DNA of 53,477 nucleotides, taken from positions 1 through 53,477 of the forward strand of contig SGBB01000004.1 of NCBI GenBank assembly GCA_004195025.1. Direction: 5' to 3'. Position 1 is the stretch's first letter, and every line of letters begins with the position of its first letter. Shown here one piece after another: positions 44,703-53,477 of the stretch. The translations under genes were made by a program, and so were the position numbers. Under the pieces are notes generated by a model that saw only the letters and a program-made list of their open reading frames with translations, did no database searches and was not told the origin of the DNA. Source of the DNA: Candidatus Acidulidesulfobacter diazotrophicus (GTDB lineage Bacteria; SZUA-79; Acidulodesulfobacterales; Acidulodesulfobacteraceae).

Positions 44703-46025
44703 ATGAAAAAGAAACGACCGGACTCTTTAAAATTTTTAATTGTTTTCTTTGGAGTTATCCAAATTATGTTTGCTATATTATTTAATATACCTCGCATAAC
44801 TTATGCCGCTTCAGTCAGCAAAAAAAATAATTTTTTATCGCAGGTTAAACTCTCTGGCGTATTTGCAACGTCTTATACATATAATTTTGCAGACCCCATT
44901 GCCACTCCAGAATATCCTCACGGAAATTATAATGGAAATTATAATGACGATTTTAAAGCTAACGGCTTCACAATAAACGAATTAGATATAACATTATCTA
45001 AAAATCCGTTTTCAGACGGGAGAAATAATTTTGGCGTAGGTTTTACGGCAACATTAGATACAGGCGAAAGTATTCAGCATCCTGAATCATACATGGGGAA
45101 TCTGGCATATTATATGGAACCGGCATATAAAAGACCGCTTTACGGTTTCAGAAATATGTTTGTATCATTCGGCATACCAGTCGGAAACGGTCTGAAAGTC
45201 GATATAGGCATGCATAATTCGCCTATAGGTTTTGAATCCCACAATTTAGCAAAAAACTGGGAAAATACCTATTCTATTATCGACTCTGTGGAACCGGGAT
45301 CGCTCACAGGAATAGCGCTCAGTTATCCGATTATTCCTAAAAAATTAAAAACATTTTTTCAGGTGTCTTACGTTTATCAGTCAATGCTGCCGATAAACAG
45401 CTATCCTACTTATGAATTTTATATTTCATATAAGCCTTTAAAGATAATAAATTTCCATGAGGGCATGGTTTACGGAGCGGAAAATTTTCTTATATACAAT
45501 AACAACATAATACCGGATAATTTAAATAAATATTTTTATAATTATATGGATGCGGAATACAAAACCCTTAATTGCTTAGATTTTGTTCTCGATTATGAAA
45601 TGGGAATTAACGGAGGATTTAATAAATCTATTATTCAAAACAACAATATTAATATAAATGAAGCTGTATCTCCTAACACCGCACTAATTCCGACATCAAA
45701 TTCAACATACGGCAAATCGCACTTTTCAGGACTTGCCTTTTATATACATCACTATGATTTACTAAACATCGGCAGATTTTCACAAACCATAAGAGAAGTA
45801 AGGGTATGGGATCCAAACGGTATGTGGGAGTCTGCGAGCACGCAGGGAGAAGCATTTAATTATTTTGACTCTACGCTTACCTTAGGCTTCAGACCCGCTA
45901 TGAATATATTTAAACATGCACAATTTAGAGTTGAATTTGAAAATCAAATTGCCAATAATAAAGTTTTCGGAGACGGGAAAAGAGTACAGAACATTATTAA
46001 TTTTATGGTTGTGAGAAGTTTCTAA
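44703..46025 (+). CDS. outer-membrane beta-barrel porin (OmpL/BBP2-like)
   Basis: A 440-aa outer-membrane protein. An N-terminal signal peptide (IVFFGVIQIMFAILFNIPRITYAAS) is followed by a chain rich in alternating aromatic strands. LSGVFATSYTYNFADP, GFTINELDITLSKNP and GMHNSPIGFESH resemble the putative beta-barrel porin-2 family. The C-terminus ends IINFMVVRSF, with the terminal Phe typical for BAM insertion. It is first in the molybdate-type locus and behind ModE-like sites, so it may be the outer-membrane route for the oxyanion. The substrate is not shown. Confidence 0.8.
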   Translation: MKKKRPDSLKFLIVFFGVIQIMFAILFNIPRITYAASVSKKNNFLSQVKLSGVFATSYTYNFADPIATPEYPHGNYNGNYNDDFKANGFTINELDITLSKNPFSDGRNNFGVGFTATLDTGESIQHPESYMGNLAYYMEPAYKRPLYGFRNMFVSFGIPVGNGLKVDIGMHNSPIGFESHNLAKNWENTYSIIDSVEPGSLTGIALSYPIIPKKLKTFFQVSYVYQSMLPINSYPTYEFYISYKPLKIINFHEGMVYGAENFLIYNNNIIPDNLNKYFYNYMDAEYKTLNCLDFVLDYEMGINGGFNKSIIQNNNININEAVSPNTALIPTSNSTYGKSHFSGLAFYIHHYDLLNIGRFSQTIREVRVWDPNGMWESASTQGEAFNYFDSTLTLGFRPAMNIFKHAQFRVEFENQIANNKVFGDGKRVQNIINFMVVRSF

Positions 46026-46124
46026 CTAAAAATTAATATTTTAAATTATTCTTTAAGAATATTTTATATATAATGCAATATAATATAAATAAAAAATATT
46101 AATTTAAAAAAGAGGGCTAAAAAA

Positions 46125-46958
46125 ATGACTGAAGAAAAGAAAGTTAATGCTAAAATTATTACAAGATTATCAACATTTTTATTGTTGTCGCTGCTATTTA
46201 CATTTATTTCATTTAATTTGAGCAATACCAAAGCTGAAGCAACAACTTTAAGAATACTTGCGGCAGATGCTCTTCCCAAGCCTATAACGGAAATAGGTAA
46301 AATTTTTAAAGAAGAACATCCGGGCGTTATCATATATTATGACTTTCTGGGAGCAGGCGTTTTAAAAGGAGACATAGAAGAAGGCGCTCCTGCGGATATG
46401 TTTCTGTCCGCCAACGGAAAATTTCAAAGGGAATTAGAAAAAAAGGGGTTTCTAAATTCATATAAGGTATTTGCCTACGATTATCTTGCTGCGGCAACAC
46501 CTTTTAATAATCCGGCGCATGTCACTGAACACAATCTTATTAAAAAATTAATGGATAAAAATGTGTCTCTGACTACTTCGAGCCCTCATAGCGATCCTGC
46601 AGGAGATTATACTTGGGCAATGTTCAGAAAAATTAACAAAAAATACCCGGGCGCCTTTAAAATAATAACCGGTCATGCAGACCATCTATTGGACGCTGCT
46701 CTTGTTATGCCGATTTTAGCTTCAGGAAATACCGATTTAGGAATATTATATACTTCTCAGCTATTAGAACTTAAAAGAAAAGGCGCTAAAATAAATATCA
46801 TAAAAATTGCGTCAAAATACAATACACATGCAAAATTTACCGCATCAATCCTTAATCAATCTAAACATAAAAAATTAGACAAAGATTTTGAAAAACTTTT
46901 ATTTTCGGCTAAAGGAAAAAAAATTCTTAAACGCTGGGGTTTTACTCCTGCGCAATAA
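46125..46958 (+). CDS. modA: molybdate/tungstate ABC transporter substrate-binding protein
   Basis: Periplasmic binding protein. After a signal peptide (FLLLSLLFTFISFNLSNTKAEA) comes a ModA fold: LRILAADALPKPITEIGKIFKEEHPGV, YDFLGAGVLKGDIEEGAPADMFLSAN and SDPAGDYTWAMF. The YDFLGAGVL segment is like the SGSG oxyanion site but is not the Ser-rich E. coli form; tungstate-type binders (WtpA/TupA) often differ here, so either Mo or W is possible. It is 277 aa, 99 bp after the porin, with a 358-bp gap before modB. Confidence 0.87.
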   Translation: MTEEKKVNAKIITRLSTFLLLSLLFTFISFNLSNTKAEATTLRILAADALPKPITEIGKIFKEEHPGVIIYYDFLGAGVLKGDIEEGAPADMFLSANGKFQRELEKKGFLNSYKVFAYDYLAAATPFNNPAHVTEHNLIKKLMDKNVSLTTSSPHSDPAGDYTWAMFRKINKKYPGAFKIITGHADHLLDAALVMPILASGNTDLGILYTSQLLELKRKGAKINIIKIASKYNTHAKFTASILNQSKHKKLDKDFEKLLFSAKGKKILKRWGFTPAQ

Positions 46959-47048
46959 AATATTTTTAATTTAAAGATTGTTTAGATAGGTTAGATAGGA
47001 TAGATAGATAGCAAAAAACTATTAGATATTTAAAAATTGATATTATAT

Positions 47049-47110
47049 AATAACTATCGCAATATTAAGCAATATTCAAAAACATATGCTTATATAATGC
47101 GGTAGTTATT
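47049..47110 (+). terminator. hairpin with U tract in the modA-modB gap
   Basis: Arms AATAACTATCGCA (47049-47061) and TGCGGTAGTTATT (47098-47110) pair over 13 bp with one G-U, followed by CTTTTTATTTATTT. It could terminate modA transcripts or attenuate modB. The gap also holds a GATAG tandem tract (46983-47010). Confidence 0.65.
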
Positions 47111-47316
47111 CTTTTTATTTATTTAATAGTTATTTTTTTTGCATTCCTGTTTGCAGTTATTATTTTAATTTAGGAACTGTAAAATAAAATATAAAATGAC
47201 CGGTAATTTATAAAAATTAAAGCGGCAAAGCAGAGTTAATTATTACTATAAAAAATTTTATTTTATTTTATATCAAAAATTATAAAATTTAATGAAAAAT
47301 AATCGCATAAAATAAA

Positions 47317-48138
47317 ATGCCTAATTTCTACAAAATATTCATAAGAAATAATAAAACATTTGATATTATTGTTTTTTTTATTGGTTTTGCTTTTTTTATA
47401 AGTTTATCTCTGCTTTTGGCGGGAATATTTTTTCAAACGTCATTAAAATTGTTTTTATCAGAAATATTAGACATTCATCTCTGGAACGCTATTTTTTTAA
47501 GTTTTAAAATATCTTCCATCGTAGTTTTAATAAATTTAATTATAGGAATACCGTTAAGCTATATATTGTCTTTTAAAAAAAATAAAATTTCTTTTTTATT
47601 GGATTTGATCAGCACTCTTCCTCTTACTACGTCTCCACTTGTGATCGGCTTTGCCGTATTAATTACAATGGGACCTCTAAACCCGATAGGAAAATTTTTT
47701 ATATCCCACGGAATAAAATTTGTTTTTACTCCTCAAGGTATTATCCTTGTGCAGCTTATAATTTCATTTCCCTTTTTTGTTAATATTTTAAAGGAATCAT
47801 TTGATTCAATCAACAGAAAAATGATTAATTTAAGTAAAACCTTAGGAGCTTCTTCTTTTGAAATATTATATAAAATAATACTCCCTCTTTCATTAAACGG
47901 TTTATTGGCAGGAATGGCAATGAGCTGGTCGCGTTCTATGGGCGAATATGCCGCTACACAAATGATATCTGGGGTTATTCCAAACTTGACAGAAACAGCG
48001 CCTATAGAAGTTTTCGTCAAAACAAGCTACGGAAATTATCCTGCGGCAATTGCAATTTCAGCTGTATTAATGATTATATCGTTTATATCTCTCGGTATTT
48101 TTAAATTCTTTTATTATAAAACAAAAAAATCTAAATAA
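47317..48138 (+). CDS. modB: molybdate-type ABC transporter permease
   Basis: Inner-membrane permease with five or six helices and the EAA loop (LSKTLGASSFEILYKIILPLSLNGLLAG) that contacts the ATPase. LPLTTSPLVIGFAVLITMGPLNPIG and MSWSRSMGEYAATQMISG are ModB-type motifs. It is 273 aa. It lies between modA (358 bp upstream) and modC (278 bp downstream) on the plus strand; the large gaps suggest more than one transcript. Confidence 0.9.
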   Translation: MPNFYKIFIRNNKTFDIIVFFIGFAFFISLSLLLAGIFFQTSLKLFLSEILDIHLWNAIFLSFKISSIVVLINLIIGIPLSYILSFKKNKISFLLDLISTLPLTTSPLVIGFAVLITMGPLNPIGKFFISHGIKFVFTPQGIILVQLIISFPFFVNILKESFDSINRKMINLSKTLGASSFEILYKIILPLSLNGLLAGMAMSWSRSMGEYAATQMISGVIPNLTETAPIEVFVKTSYGNYPAAIAISAVLMIISFISLGIFKFFYYKTKKSK

Positions 48139-48304
48139 ACAAATAATATCAACAAAAAATAGATAAAATTTAATATTAGCAATACCGTTAAAATTATATT
48201 AAAAAAATATAAATATCAAAACAGAAAATAAATTGAAGCACAATTAATATATAAATTAAAAATTATTAAAATAAAATATGATTAAATATAATTAATTAAT
48301 TTTT

Positions 48305-48330
48305 CATTAGACATTTTAGATTCAACGATA
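48305..48330 (+). promoter_or_regulatory. ModE-like operator, site 3
   Basis: CATTAGACATTTTAGATT followed by CAACGATA. It shares CATTTTAGAT and CAAC with site 2, with one gap in the left half. An ATAACGTTAT palindrome with the half-site ACATAACG follows at 48346-48357. Both lie 60-110 bp before the modC start. Confidence 0.45.
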
Positions 48331-48416
48331 TATATTTAAATTTTAACATAACGTTATAAAATAAATTATTATTTAAATATTATTTTATATCAATAATACA
48401 CAATCTATCTATCTAT

Positions 48417-49586
48417 ATGATGAATTTCCTAGAAATTAAAAATATTAATAAGTCCTTTAAGAATAAAAAAGTACTTAAAGATATAACTTTAACAGTTAAA
48501 AAAGGTGAGATATCGTCAATATTCGGCTATTCAGGAGAAGGTAAAAGCACACTATTGTCTATAATTTGCGGTTTAATAAAACAAGATTCCGGAGATATTA
48601 TTTTAAAAGGAAACAATATTAATAAAATGGAACCTTACGAACGTTCTATTTCTCTTGTAATGGACGAACCGCTTTTGTTTCCTAATATGAATATAATGAA
48701 AAATATCGCTTTTGGTCTGAAATTACATAAAAACATAGCAAAATTATCTTCGGTAGAATATAGCAAAAGACCAATCAAAAAAACCGTCTTAGATATTATG
48801 GATATTTTAGGTATTTCAGGGTTAGAAAAAAGATATCCTGATGAAATAAGTATGGGGCAATCGCAAAGAATCAGTTTAGCCCGCGCTATTGTTACAAACC
48901 CGCAAATTATACTGATGGACGAACCGTTTTCTAATTTAGATATAATTTCTAAAACAAAAGTAAGAAGTTTAATTAAAAATATTCAAAAAGAACTTAAGAT
49001 AACAATGCTTTTAGTTACCCATGATATTGAAGATGTAATGAACCTCTCAGATACTATGTTTATTTTAAATAACGGAGTTATTCAGGATTCAGGAAATCCA
49101 AAAGATATTTTAAAAAAACCTTCAACAATGGACACAGCTTATTTGCTTGGAACAGAAAATATATTTGAAGGAAAAATTGCCTCAATAGACAAAGTGAATA
49201 ATAATATAATAATTTATTTTAAAAATAACAGCTTAAATAATGAATATTATATTGAAAGCTATTACCAGCAGGGATTTGAAGAAAATGAATATATATATTT
49301 TGTAATAAGACCCGAAGACATAATAATTTTAAGGGAAGACAGGACTCCTTCTAAAGCAGTTAAGGAGAATCATTTTAGAGGAAAAATAACATCTGCGGTT
49401 TTTACCTCGCGTATGATGGAATTATTAATAGACACTTCGGAAAATAAACCACAAAATATCCAATTTAAAGTTTTATTGCCGTTCCATGCATTTGAAATAA
49501 TGAATTTATCAGTCGGCAAATCAGTATCTATTTCTCTTAAAAAATCCGCAATACACATAATAAAAAAGAAACATATAAGAATATAA
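48417..49586 (+). CDS. modC: molybdate-type ABC transporter ATPase
   Basis: ATP-binding subunit with a C-terminal regulatory domain. Walker A is GYSGEGKST (37-45), the signature is ISMGQSQRISLARA, Walker B is IILMDEPFSNLD, and the switch His is in VTHDIED. The Q-loop reads LVMDEPLLFP: Asp83 where Gln is expected. The C-terminal part (from about residue 250) contains a TOBE-like beta domain. It is 389 aa and last in the locus. ATGATG gives two adjacent starts. It converges on xseA. Confidence 0.9.
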   Translation: MMNFLEIKNINKSFKNKKVLKDITLTVKKGEISSIFGYSGEGKSTLLSIICGLIKQDSGDIILKGNNINKMEPYERSISLVMDEPLLFPNMNIMKNIAFGLKLHKNIAKLSSVEYSKRPIKKTVLDIMDILGISGLEKRYPDEISMGQSQRISLARAIVTNPQIILMDEPFSNLDIISKTKVRSLIKNIQKELKITMLLVTHDIEDVMNLSDTMFILNNGVIQDSGNPKDILKKPSTMDTAYLLGTENIFEGKIASIDKVNNNIIIYFKNNSLNNEYYIESYYQQGFEENEYIYFVIRPEDIIILREDRTPSKAVKENHFRGKITSAVFTSRMMELLIDTSENKPQNIQFKVLLPFHAFEIMNLSVGKSVSISLKKSAIHIIKKKHIRI

Positions 49587-49615
49587 TAAAAAAATAATAA
49601 ATAAAATAGTTATTT

Positions 49616-51328
49616 CTATTTTTTATTTTTTTTATCTTTGCTTAAAACTATTGAACTGATTAAACCATCGCTTACTATTATCTTGATTTTATCATTTGTA
49701 TTGACATCGGAAATTGAAGAAATAATTTCATCCTTTTCATTAAACGCTATACTATAACCTCTTTTTAAAACAGAATACGGGCTTATTGATTCTAATGTAT
49801 TATTTAATAATTTTATATTATTTTTATTAATAAATATTTTATTTTTCATTGCTTCATTTAATAATTTCAAATTATTTTCTAATATTTGTTTATTTTTTTT
49901 TATTTTTGCAATTATTAAACCGGTCATCTGTATATTATCGGAAAATAAATTTTTTTGATTTAACTTAATAACCGATAAAGGATTGTAAATATTTAATCTA
50001 TTGGATATATTATTTACATTCTGTTTATTTATAATTAAATGATAATAAATAGCTTTATTTATATTTGAGCCTAAATTATCAACGGGAGTCTTGAGCACTC
50101 CGATTTTACGAATAATAATATCATTTAATATTTTATCGGTTTTTTCAATTAAAATTTTATAATCTTTAATAATATTGCGCGGATGGCGTAATTTTAATCT
50201 GGTTTGTATCTCTGCAAATCTTGAATATTTATCTTTTAGAATATGGGAAGGATGTCTAAGTTCAAGCCTTTTGTTCAGCGAATTTACTATATTTTTAAAA
50301 TTATTAATATTTGTATTTGCTGCGTGAAAAATATCATTCGTAATATCGTCAATTAATAATAATTTTTCTTCTATTATTTTTTTAGGATTTTTATTATACT
50401 GTCTACCCTGTAAATATTCTATAGCTTTATTTTTATTTTTAATTATATTTAAAACTGCTACTTTTAATCTGCCGTTAAAAATTTTTATTGCATTAATTAT
50501 ATCTGATTTAACTGGAACCGATATTTCTGCAGCATTAGAAGGCGTAGAAGCTCTCACGTCTGCAACAAAATCGGCAATAGTAAAATCTGTTTCATGCCCT
50601 ACGGCGCTAATAATCGGAATTTCTGAATTATAAATAGCATACGCAGTTTTTTCTTCGTTAAAAGACCATAAATCTTCTAATGAACCGCCTCCTCTGCCTA
50701 CTATTAAAACATCTATTTTATGATAATTTTTGCTGTATTCGTTAAGCAGTCTTATAGCATTAGCTATCTCGGCAGAACTGTTAATTCCTTGAACGGATGC
50801 ATTTGCAAATATTAGATGAATATTGCCAAATCTTTTTCTTATAATTTTTACAATATCATGCAATACTGCGCCGTTTTTAGAAGTAACTATGCCTACAATG
50901 TGCGGAAGAAAGGGTATATTTCTCTTATGGTTTTTATCAAAAAGTCCGGCATTTTGCAATTTTTCTTTTAGCTGTTCATAGGCTAACGCAAGCCGACCGT
51001 ACCCTTCAGGTTCTATTTCCGATATAATAAAGCTGTAAGTTCCTTTGGGCTCGTATAGATTAATTCTTCCGAACGCAATAACCGACATTCCTTCCTTAAT
51101 TTCAAATTTTAATCTCTGTATATCATATTTGAAAATTATAGACGATATTTTAGCTTTACTATCCTTTAAATCAAAATAATAACCTGAAGCATAACCGCTT
51201 TTAAAACCGGATATTTCACCTTTAACCCATAAAGAGTAAAATTTAGTTTCAACTGTTTCTTTAATCAGAAGCGTTAATTCAGATACAGAATATATTATTT
51301 TATCGCTATTAAAATAGTTTTCCATCAT
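49616..51328 (-). CDS. xseA: exodeoxyribonuclease VII large subunit
   Basis: Catalytic subunit of exonuclease VII. An N-terminal OB fold (YSVSELTLLIKETVETKFYSLWVKGEISGF) is followed by the catalytic domain (IVGIVTSKNGAVLHDIVKIIRKRF, VLIVGRGGGSLEDLWSFNEE, ISAVGHETDFTIADFVADVRASTPSNAAE) and a long coiled-coil region with repeated KLRHPSHIL-type segments. The length of 570 aa is longer than usual (about 450), from an extended coiled coil. xseB is not in view. Confidence 0.93.
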   Translation of the reverse strand: MMENYFNSDKIIYSVSELTLLIKETVETKFYSLWVKGEISGFKSGYASGYYFDLKDSKAKISSIIFKYDIQRLKFEIKEGMSVIAFGRINLYEPKGTYSFIISEIEPEGYGRLALAYEQLKEKLQNAGLFDKNHKRNIPFLPHIVGIVTSKNGAVLHDIVKIIRKRFGNIHLIFANASVQGINSSAEIANAIRLLNEYSKNYHKIDVLIVGRGGGSLEDLWSFNEEKTAYAIYNSEIPIISAVGHETDFTIADFVADVRASTPSNAAEISVPVKSDIINAIKIFNGRLKVAVLNIIKNKNKAIEYLQGRQYNKNPKKIIEEKLLLIDDITNDIFHAANTNINNFKNIVNSLNKRLELRHPSHILKDKYSRFAEIQTRLKLRHPRNIIKDYKILIEKTDKILNDIIIRKIGVLKTPVDNLGSNINKAIYYHLIINKQNVNNISNRLNIYNPLSVIKLNQKNLFSDNIQMTGLIIAKIKKNKQILENNLKLLNEAMKNKIFINKNNIKLLNNTLESISPYSVLKRGYSIAFNEKDEIISSISDVNTNDKIKIIVSDGLISSIVLSKDKKNKK

Positions 51329-51346
51329 ATTATTTTATTTTATACC

Positions 51347-51363
51347 TTAATTCTGCGATAGAA
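51347..51363. repeat. family 2 solo end
   Basis: TTAATTCTGCGATAGAA matches the family 2 end TTAATCCTGCGTTAGAA at 15 of 17 positions, with no matching right end. It lies just upstream of xseA. Confidence 0.55.
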
Positions 51364-51501
51364 ATCCTAATTATATCCTATTACAGGAATAAGGTTAATA
51401 TATAAAAATAAAAGCTAAACATTTGATAAAATAATTGTTAATTATAGATAGAAATAAAAATAAAATTTTTGCTCATTCAAGTATAATATAAATTCAATCT
51501 G

Positions 51502-53040
51502 CTAAGAAGTTTTATTCTTAATAAATATAGCTATTAAAGCCCCGCCTAATGTAATATATCCTAAAATTGCGAACGCATCGCCGTAAGAAGCAATAGAAGC
51601 AAGCATTTGAATTAAATAATCAAAAAAGGCTAATTTATTTGACGGAAATGCTGTTCCAAATCTTAAATAAGACGGAGCCCTATTTATAATATCGCTTTGT
51701 AAAAAATTAATCATATTATGATAAATTGAAGAATTATAATTAACATCCCTTGCATATTGATTTAAGTGATAAACCTGTCTTACTACTAATTCATTCCCAA
51801 TAAAAGCAATACCGAAAGAAGCTCCTATTTGCAGTGTTGCAGGAATAAGACTTGAAGCTTCAGGAATAAGTTCTTTTTTAACAGAATTTAATGCGGCGCT
51901 CATAACCGGTGCATTAAGCAGACCTATACCTATGCCTCTTATAACTTGATTAATAATTATATCATACATACTTGTATTCAATGATAAATTATTAAACAAA
52001 AACATGGAATAAGCCACAATCAATAATCCAATTACTAAAGGATATCTTGGACCTATTCTGTCTGTTATTCTTCCTGAAAAAAAAGACACAAAAGCAACCG
52101 AAATCGCGGTAGGAGCCATTAATATTCCTGCACGCATCGCATTGTAGCCAAGAATATTTTCAAGAAAAAGCGGAAGGAGAAACATTGCTCCAAAAACACC
52201 AACGGCTCTAACCATATTTACTAAAGTAGATATAACAAAATTATAATTTGAAAAAATTTCTAAATTTATCAATGGGGTTGCTACAAAAATTTCATTTATT
52301 AGAAAACCGACAAAAGCAATTCCGCTTATGAGCTCAGATTGTATTATTGCCGGAGAATGCCATCCAAATGTCTGCCCTTCGTTTAAAGCGTAAAGCAATA
52401 ATCCTAAACATATAGAAATAAAAGCAAAACCGACATAATCAAATTTTTTATTATATGTTATTGCAGGTTTATCATATGCTAAAATAATAGCTGCGCCCAA
52501 TAATGCAATAATACCTATGGGAACATTAACGTAAAAAATCCATCTCCAATTTACATAATCTACAATATAACCTCCAAGAAAAGGTCCTATCGCCGGAGCT
52601 ACCATAGCGCCTATTGACCAAATACCCATTGCTTCCCCTCTTTCCGACGGCGGGAAAACTTCAGCTATAAGATTTAACCCGGTAGGGGTAAGTCCTGCGC
52701 CGCCAATTGCCTGAATTATACGAAAAATAATCAAATCTGTAAATGAAGGAGAAATCCCGCATAACGCTGAACCTATCGTAAAAATCAATATTGAAAACAT
52801 AAAAGGATATTTTATTCCATATTTTCTTCTAATAAAACTCATAGGCAAAATAACGATAGAATAGGTTATGGTATAAGCAATCATAATCCATTCAACATCA
52901 GTTATGTCTACGCCGAAATGAGACATAATTTTAGGCATTCCTACTGTAACGATATTTACATCAAGAATAGCCATAAACGAGGACACTACAACTAAGGCAA
53001 GGATTATCCATTTATAATTTTTATGAGATGCGTCAACCAT
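51502..53040 (-). CDS. DHA2-family (EmrB/QacA-type) MFS efflux transporter
   Basis: A 512-aa inner-membrane protein with 14 predicted helices. The N-terminal VVVSSFMAILDVNIVTVGMPKIM motif (with Asp in helix 1), MIAYTITYSIVILPMSF, GLNLIAEVFPPSERGEAMGIW (motif C region) and the long cytoplasmic loop are typical of drug:proton antiporters of the EmrB type. A periplasmic adaptor (EmrA) is expected nearby but lies outside or is absent. It precedes an RND pump gene on the same strand. Confidence 0.9.
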   Translation of the reverse strand: MVDASHKNYKWIILALVVVSSFMAILDVNIVTVGMPKIMSHFGVDITDVEWIMIAYTITYSIVILPMSFIRRKYGIKYPFMFSILIFTIGSALCGISPSFTDLIIFRIIQAIGGAGLTPTGLNLIAEVFPPSERGEAMGIWSIGAMVAPAIGPFLGGYIVDYVNWRWIFYVNVPIGIIALLGAAIILAYDKPAITYNKKFDYVGFAFISICLGLLLYALNEGQTFGWHSPAIIQSELISGIAFVGFLINEIFVATPLINLEIFSNYNFVISTLVNMVRAVGVFGAMFLLPLFLENILGYNAMRAGILMAPTAISVAFVSFFSGRITDRIGPRYPLVIGLLIVAYSMFLFNNLSLNTSMYDIIINQVIRGIGIGLLNAPVMSAALNSVKKELIPEASSLIPATLQIGASFGIAFIGNELVVRQVYHLNQYARDVNYNSSIYHNMINFLQSDIINRAPSYLRFGTAFPSNKLAFFDYLIQMLASIASYGDAFAILGYITLGGALIAIFIKNKTS

Positions 53041-53183
53041 TTTAATTTAAATTATAAAATCATTTACTGTTGTTATATAAAAATTTTCATAAAATTATAA
53101 ACTTATTATTTTTTTACAAATTACAAACTATTCTTAAATAAATAAAAGAATGGTGTTAAAATTTTAATAATTTTTTTGAAAGT

Positions 53184-53477
53184 TTATTTATTTCGTCTTA
53201 CCTTTTTCTTTAAATCATCTACAAGCGAATAAACAACGGGGACGACTATCAATGTCAAAAACATGGAAGTAAGAAGCCCGCCTATTACATCTATGCCCAT
53301 CGGCGCTCTTGAAGAAGCGCCTACTCCTGTGCCGAGAGCTATAGGGAGCATGCCGAAAACCATAGCCATTGTAGTCATGAGAATAGGGCGCAGCCTGACG
53401 CTGCCTGCTTCAATTATCGCATCATTTCTCTTATAATTACGTTCTTTAATTAAAATAATTGTATAATCCACTAATAA
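53184..53477 (-). CDS. RND efflux transporter, C-terminal fragment (cut by window edge)
   Basis: The last 97 codons of an AcrB/MexB/HAE1-type resistance-nodulation-division pump. LLVDYTIILIKERN, AGSVRLRPILMTTMAMVFGMLPIALGTGVGA and GGLLTSMFLTLIVVPVVY match helices 11-12 of AcrB-type proteins. The reading frame stays open to the last base, so the gene continues to the right; the visible start is a GTG within the frame, not a true start. Substrate is unknown. Confidence 0.93.
   Translation of the reverse strand, partial: LLVDYTIILIKERNYKRNDAIIEAGSVRLRPILMTTMAMVFGMLPIALGTGVGASSRAPMGIDVIGGLLTSMFLTLIVVPVVYSLVDDLKKKVRRNK

Noticed and set aside
45673-45855. Minus-strand frame containing SDVYKRQ, a known trace of Nextera adapter in metagenome proteins
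   Set aside because: The underlying bases (GATGTATATAAAAGGCAA) differ from the adapter (GATGTGTATAAGAGACAG), and the plus-strand porin frame is intact through the site, so it is a chance match.

Overview
This window is one strongly AT-rich stretch of a Gram-negative bacterial chromosome. It enters at the left inside a 16S rRNA gene (minus strand) and leaves at the right inside an RND efflux pump gene. The outer membrane is implied by a Pal-type lipoprotein, a beta-barrel porin and an Mla-type lipid transport set. The 16S fragment and the gene content (HdrB/HdrC-like protein, B12-dependent methionine synthase, selenium and molybdate genes, three-piece glutamate synthase) suggest an anaerobic, Deltaproteobacteria-like lineage. 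A tentative placement near the acid-habitat sulfur/sulfate-metabolising Sva0485-type clade is inference only.

Layout. 1-1081: 5' part of a 16S gene with its promoter and leader. 1101-7100: housekeeping run with tyrS, ymdB, rny, fau, a 6S RNA gene in the classic zapA-ssrS-fau order, zapA and a small coiled-coil gene. 7107-10661: glutamate synthase in three separate polypeptides. 11068-14955: HdrB-HdrC fusion, pgsA, a lytic transglycosylase and cbiC. 15405-18779 (plus): rlmN, a RACo-like ASKHA ATPase and a degenerate GGDEF protein. 18975-26562 (minus): selD (itself a selenoprotein with in-frame UGA), mlaD-mlaF-mlaE, an HNH nuclease, selA and recO. 26750-34764: SMR transporter, murT, metH, murI, queF, a VOC protein and gatD. 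34765-36108: a 1.3 kb stretch holding a mobile-type repeat and a small minus-strand gene whose 40-codon frame carries an in-frame UGA followed by a hairpin. 36109-42538: pal, bioC, bioF, a cupin epimerase-like gene, cbpA-cbpM and bioB. 42747-44318: ruvX and mltG. 44324-49586: a molybdate-type transport locus (porin, modA, modB, modC) with repeated ModE-like sites. 49616-53477: xseA, an EmrB-type MFS pump and a truncated RND pump.

The genes fit together around cofactors. selD and selA show that selenocysteine is made, which makes the two in-frame UGA codons credible. cbiC, the ASKHA protein and a MetH lacking its own reactivation domain point to corrinoid chemistry. The mod locus supplies Mo or W. 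MurI, MurT and GatD together suggest amidated peptidoglycan.

The intergenic DNA carries two families of short non-coding elements with terminal inverted repeats. They share interior sequence and usually end 8-20 bp past the stop codon of a neighbouring gene. The most interesting single item is the candidate selenocysteine-containing peptide at 35198-35320. Its N-terminus contains a YxxPxL motif of the kind used in leaders of modified peptides, and its C-terminus reads CxxUxxC.
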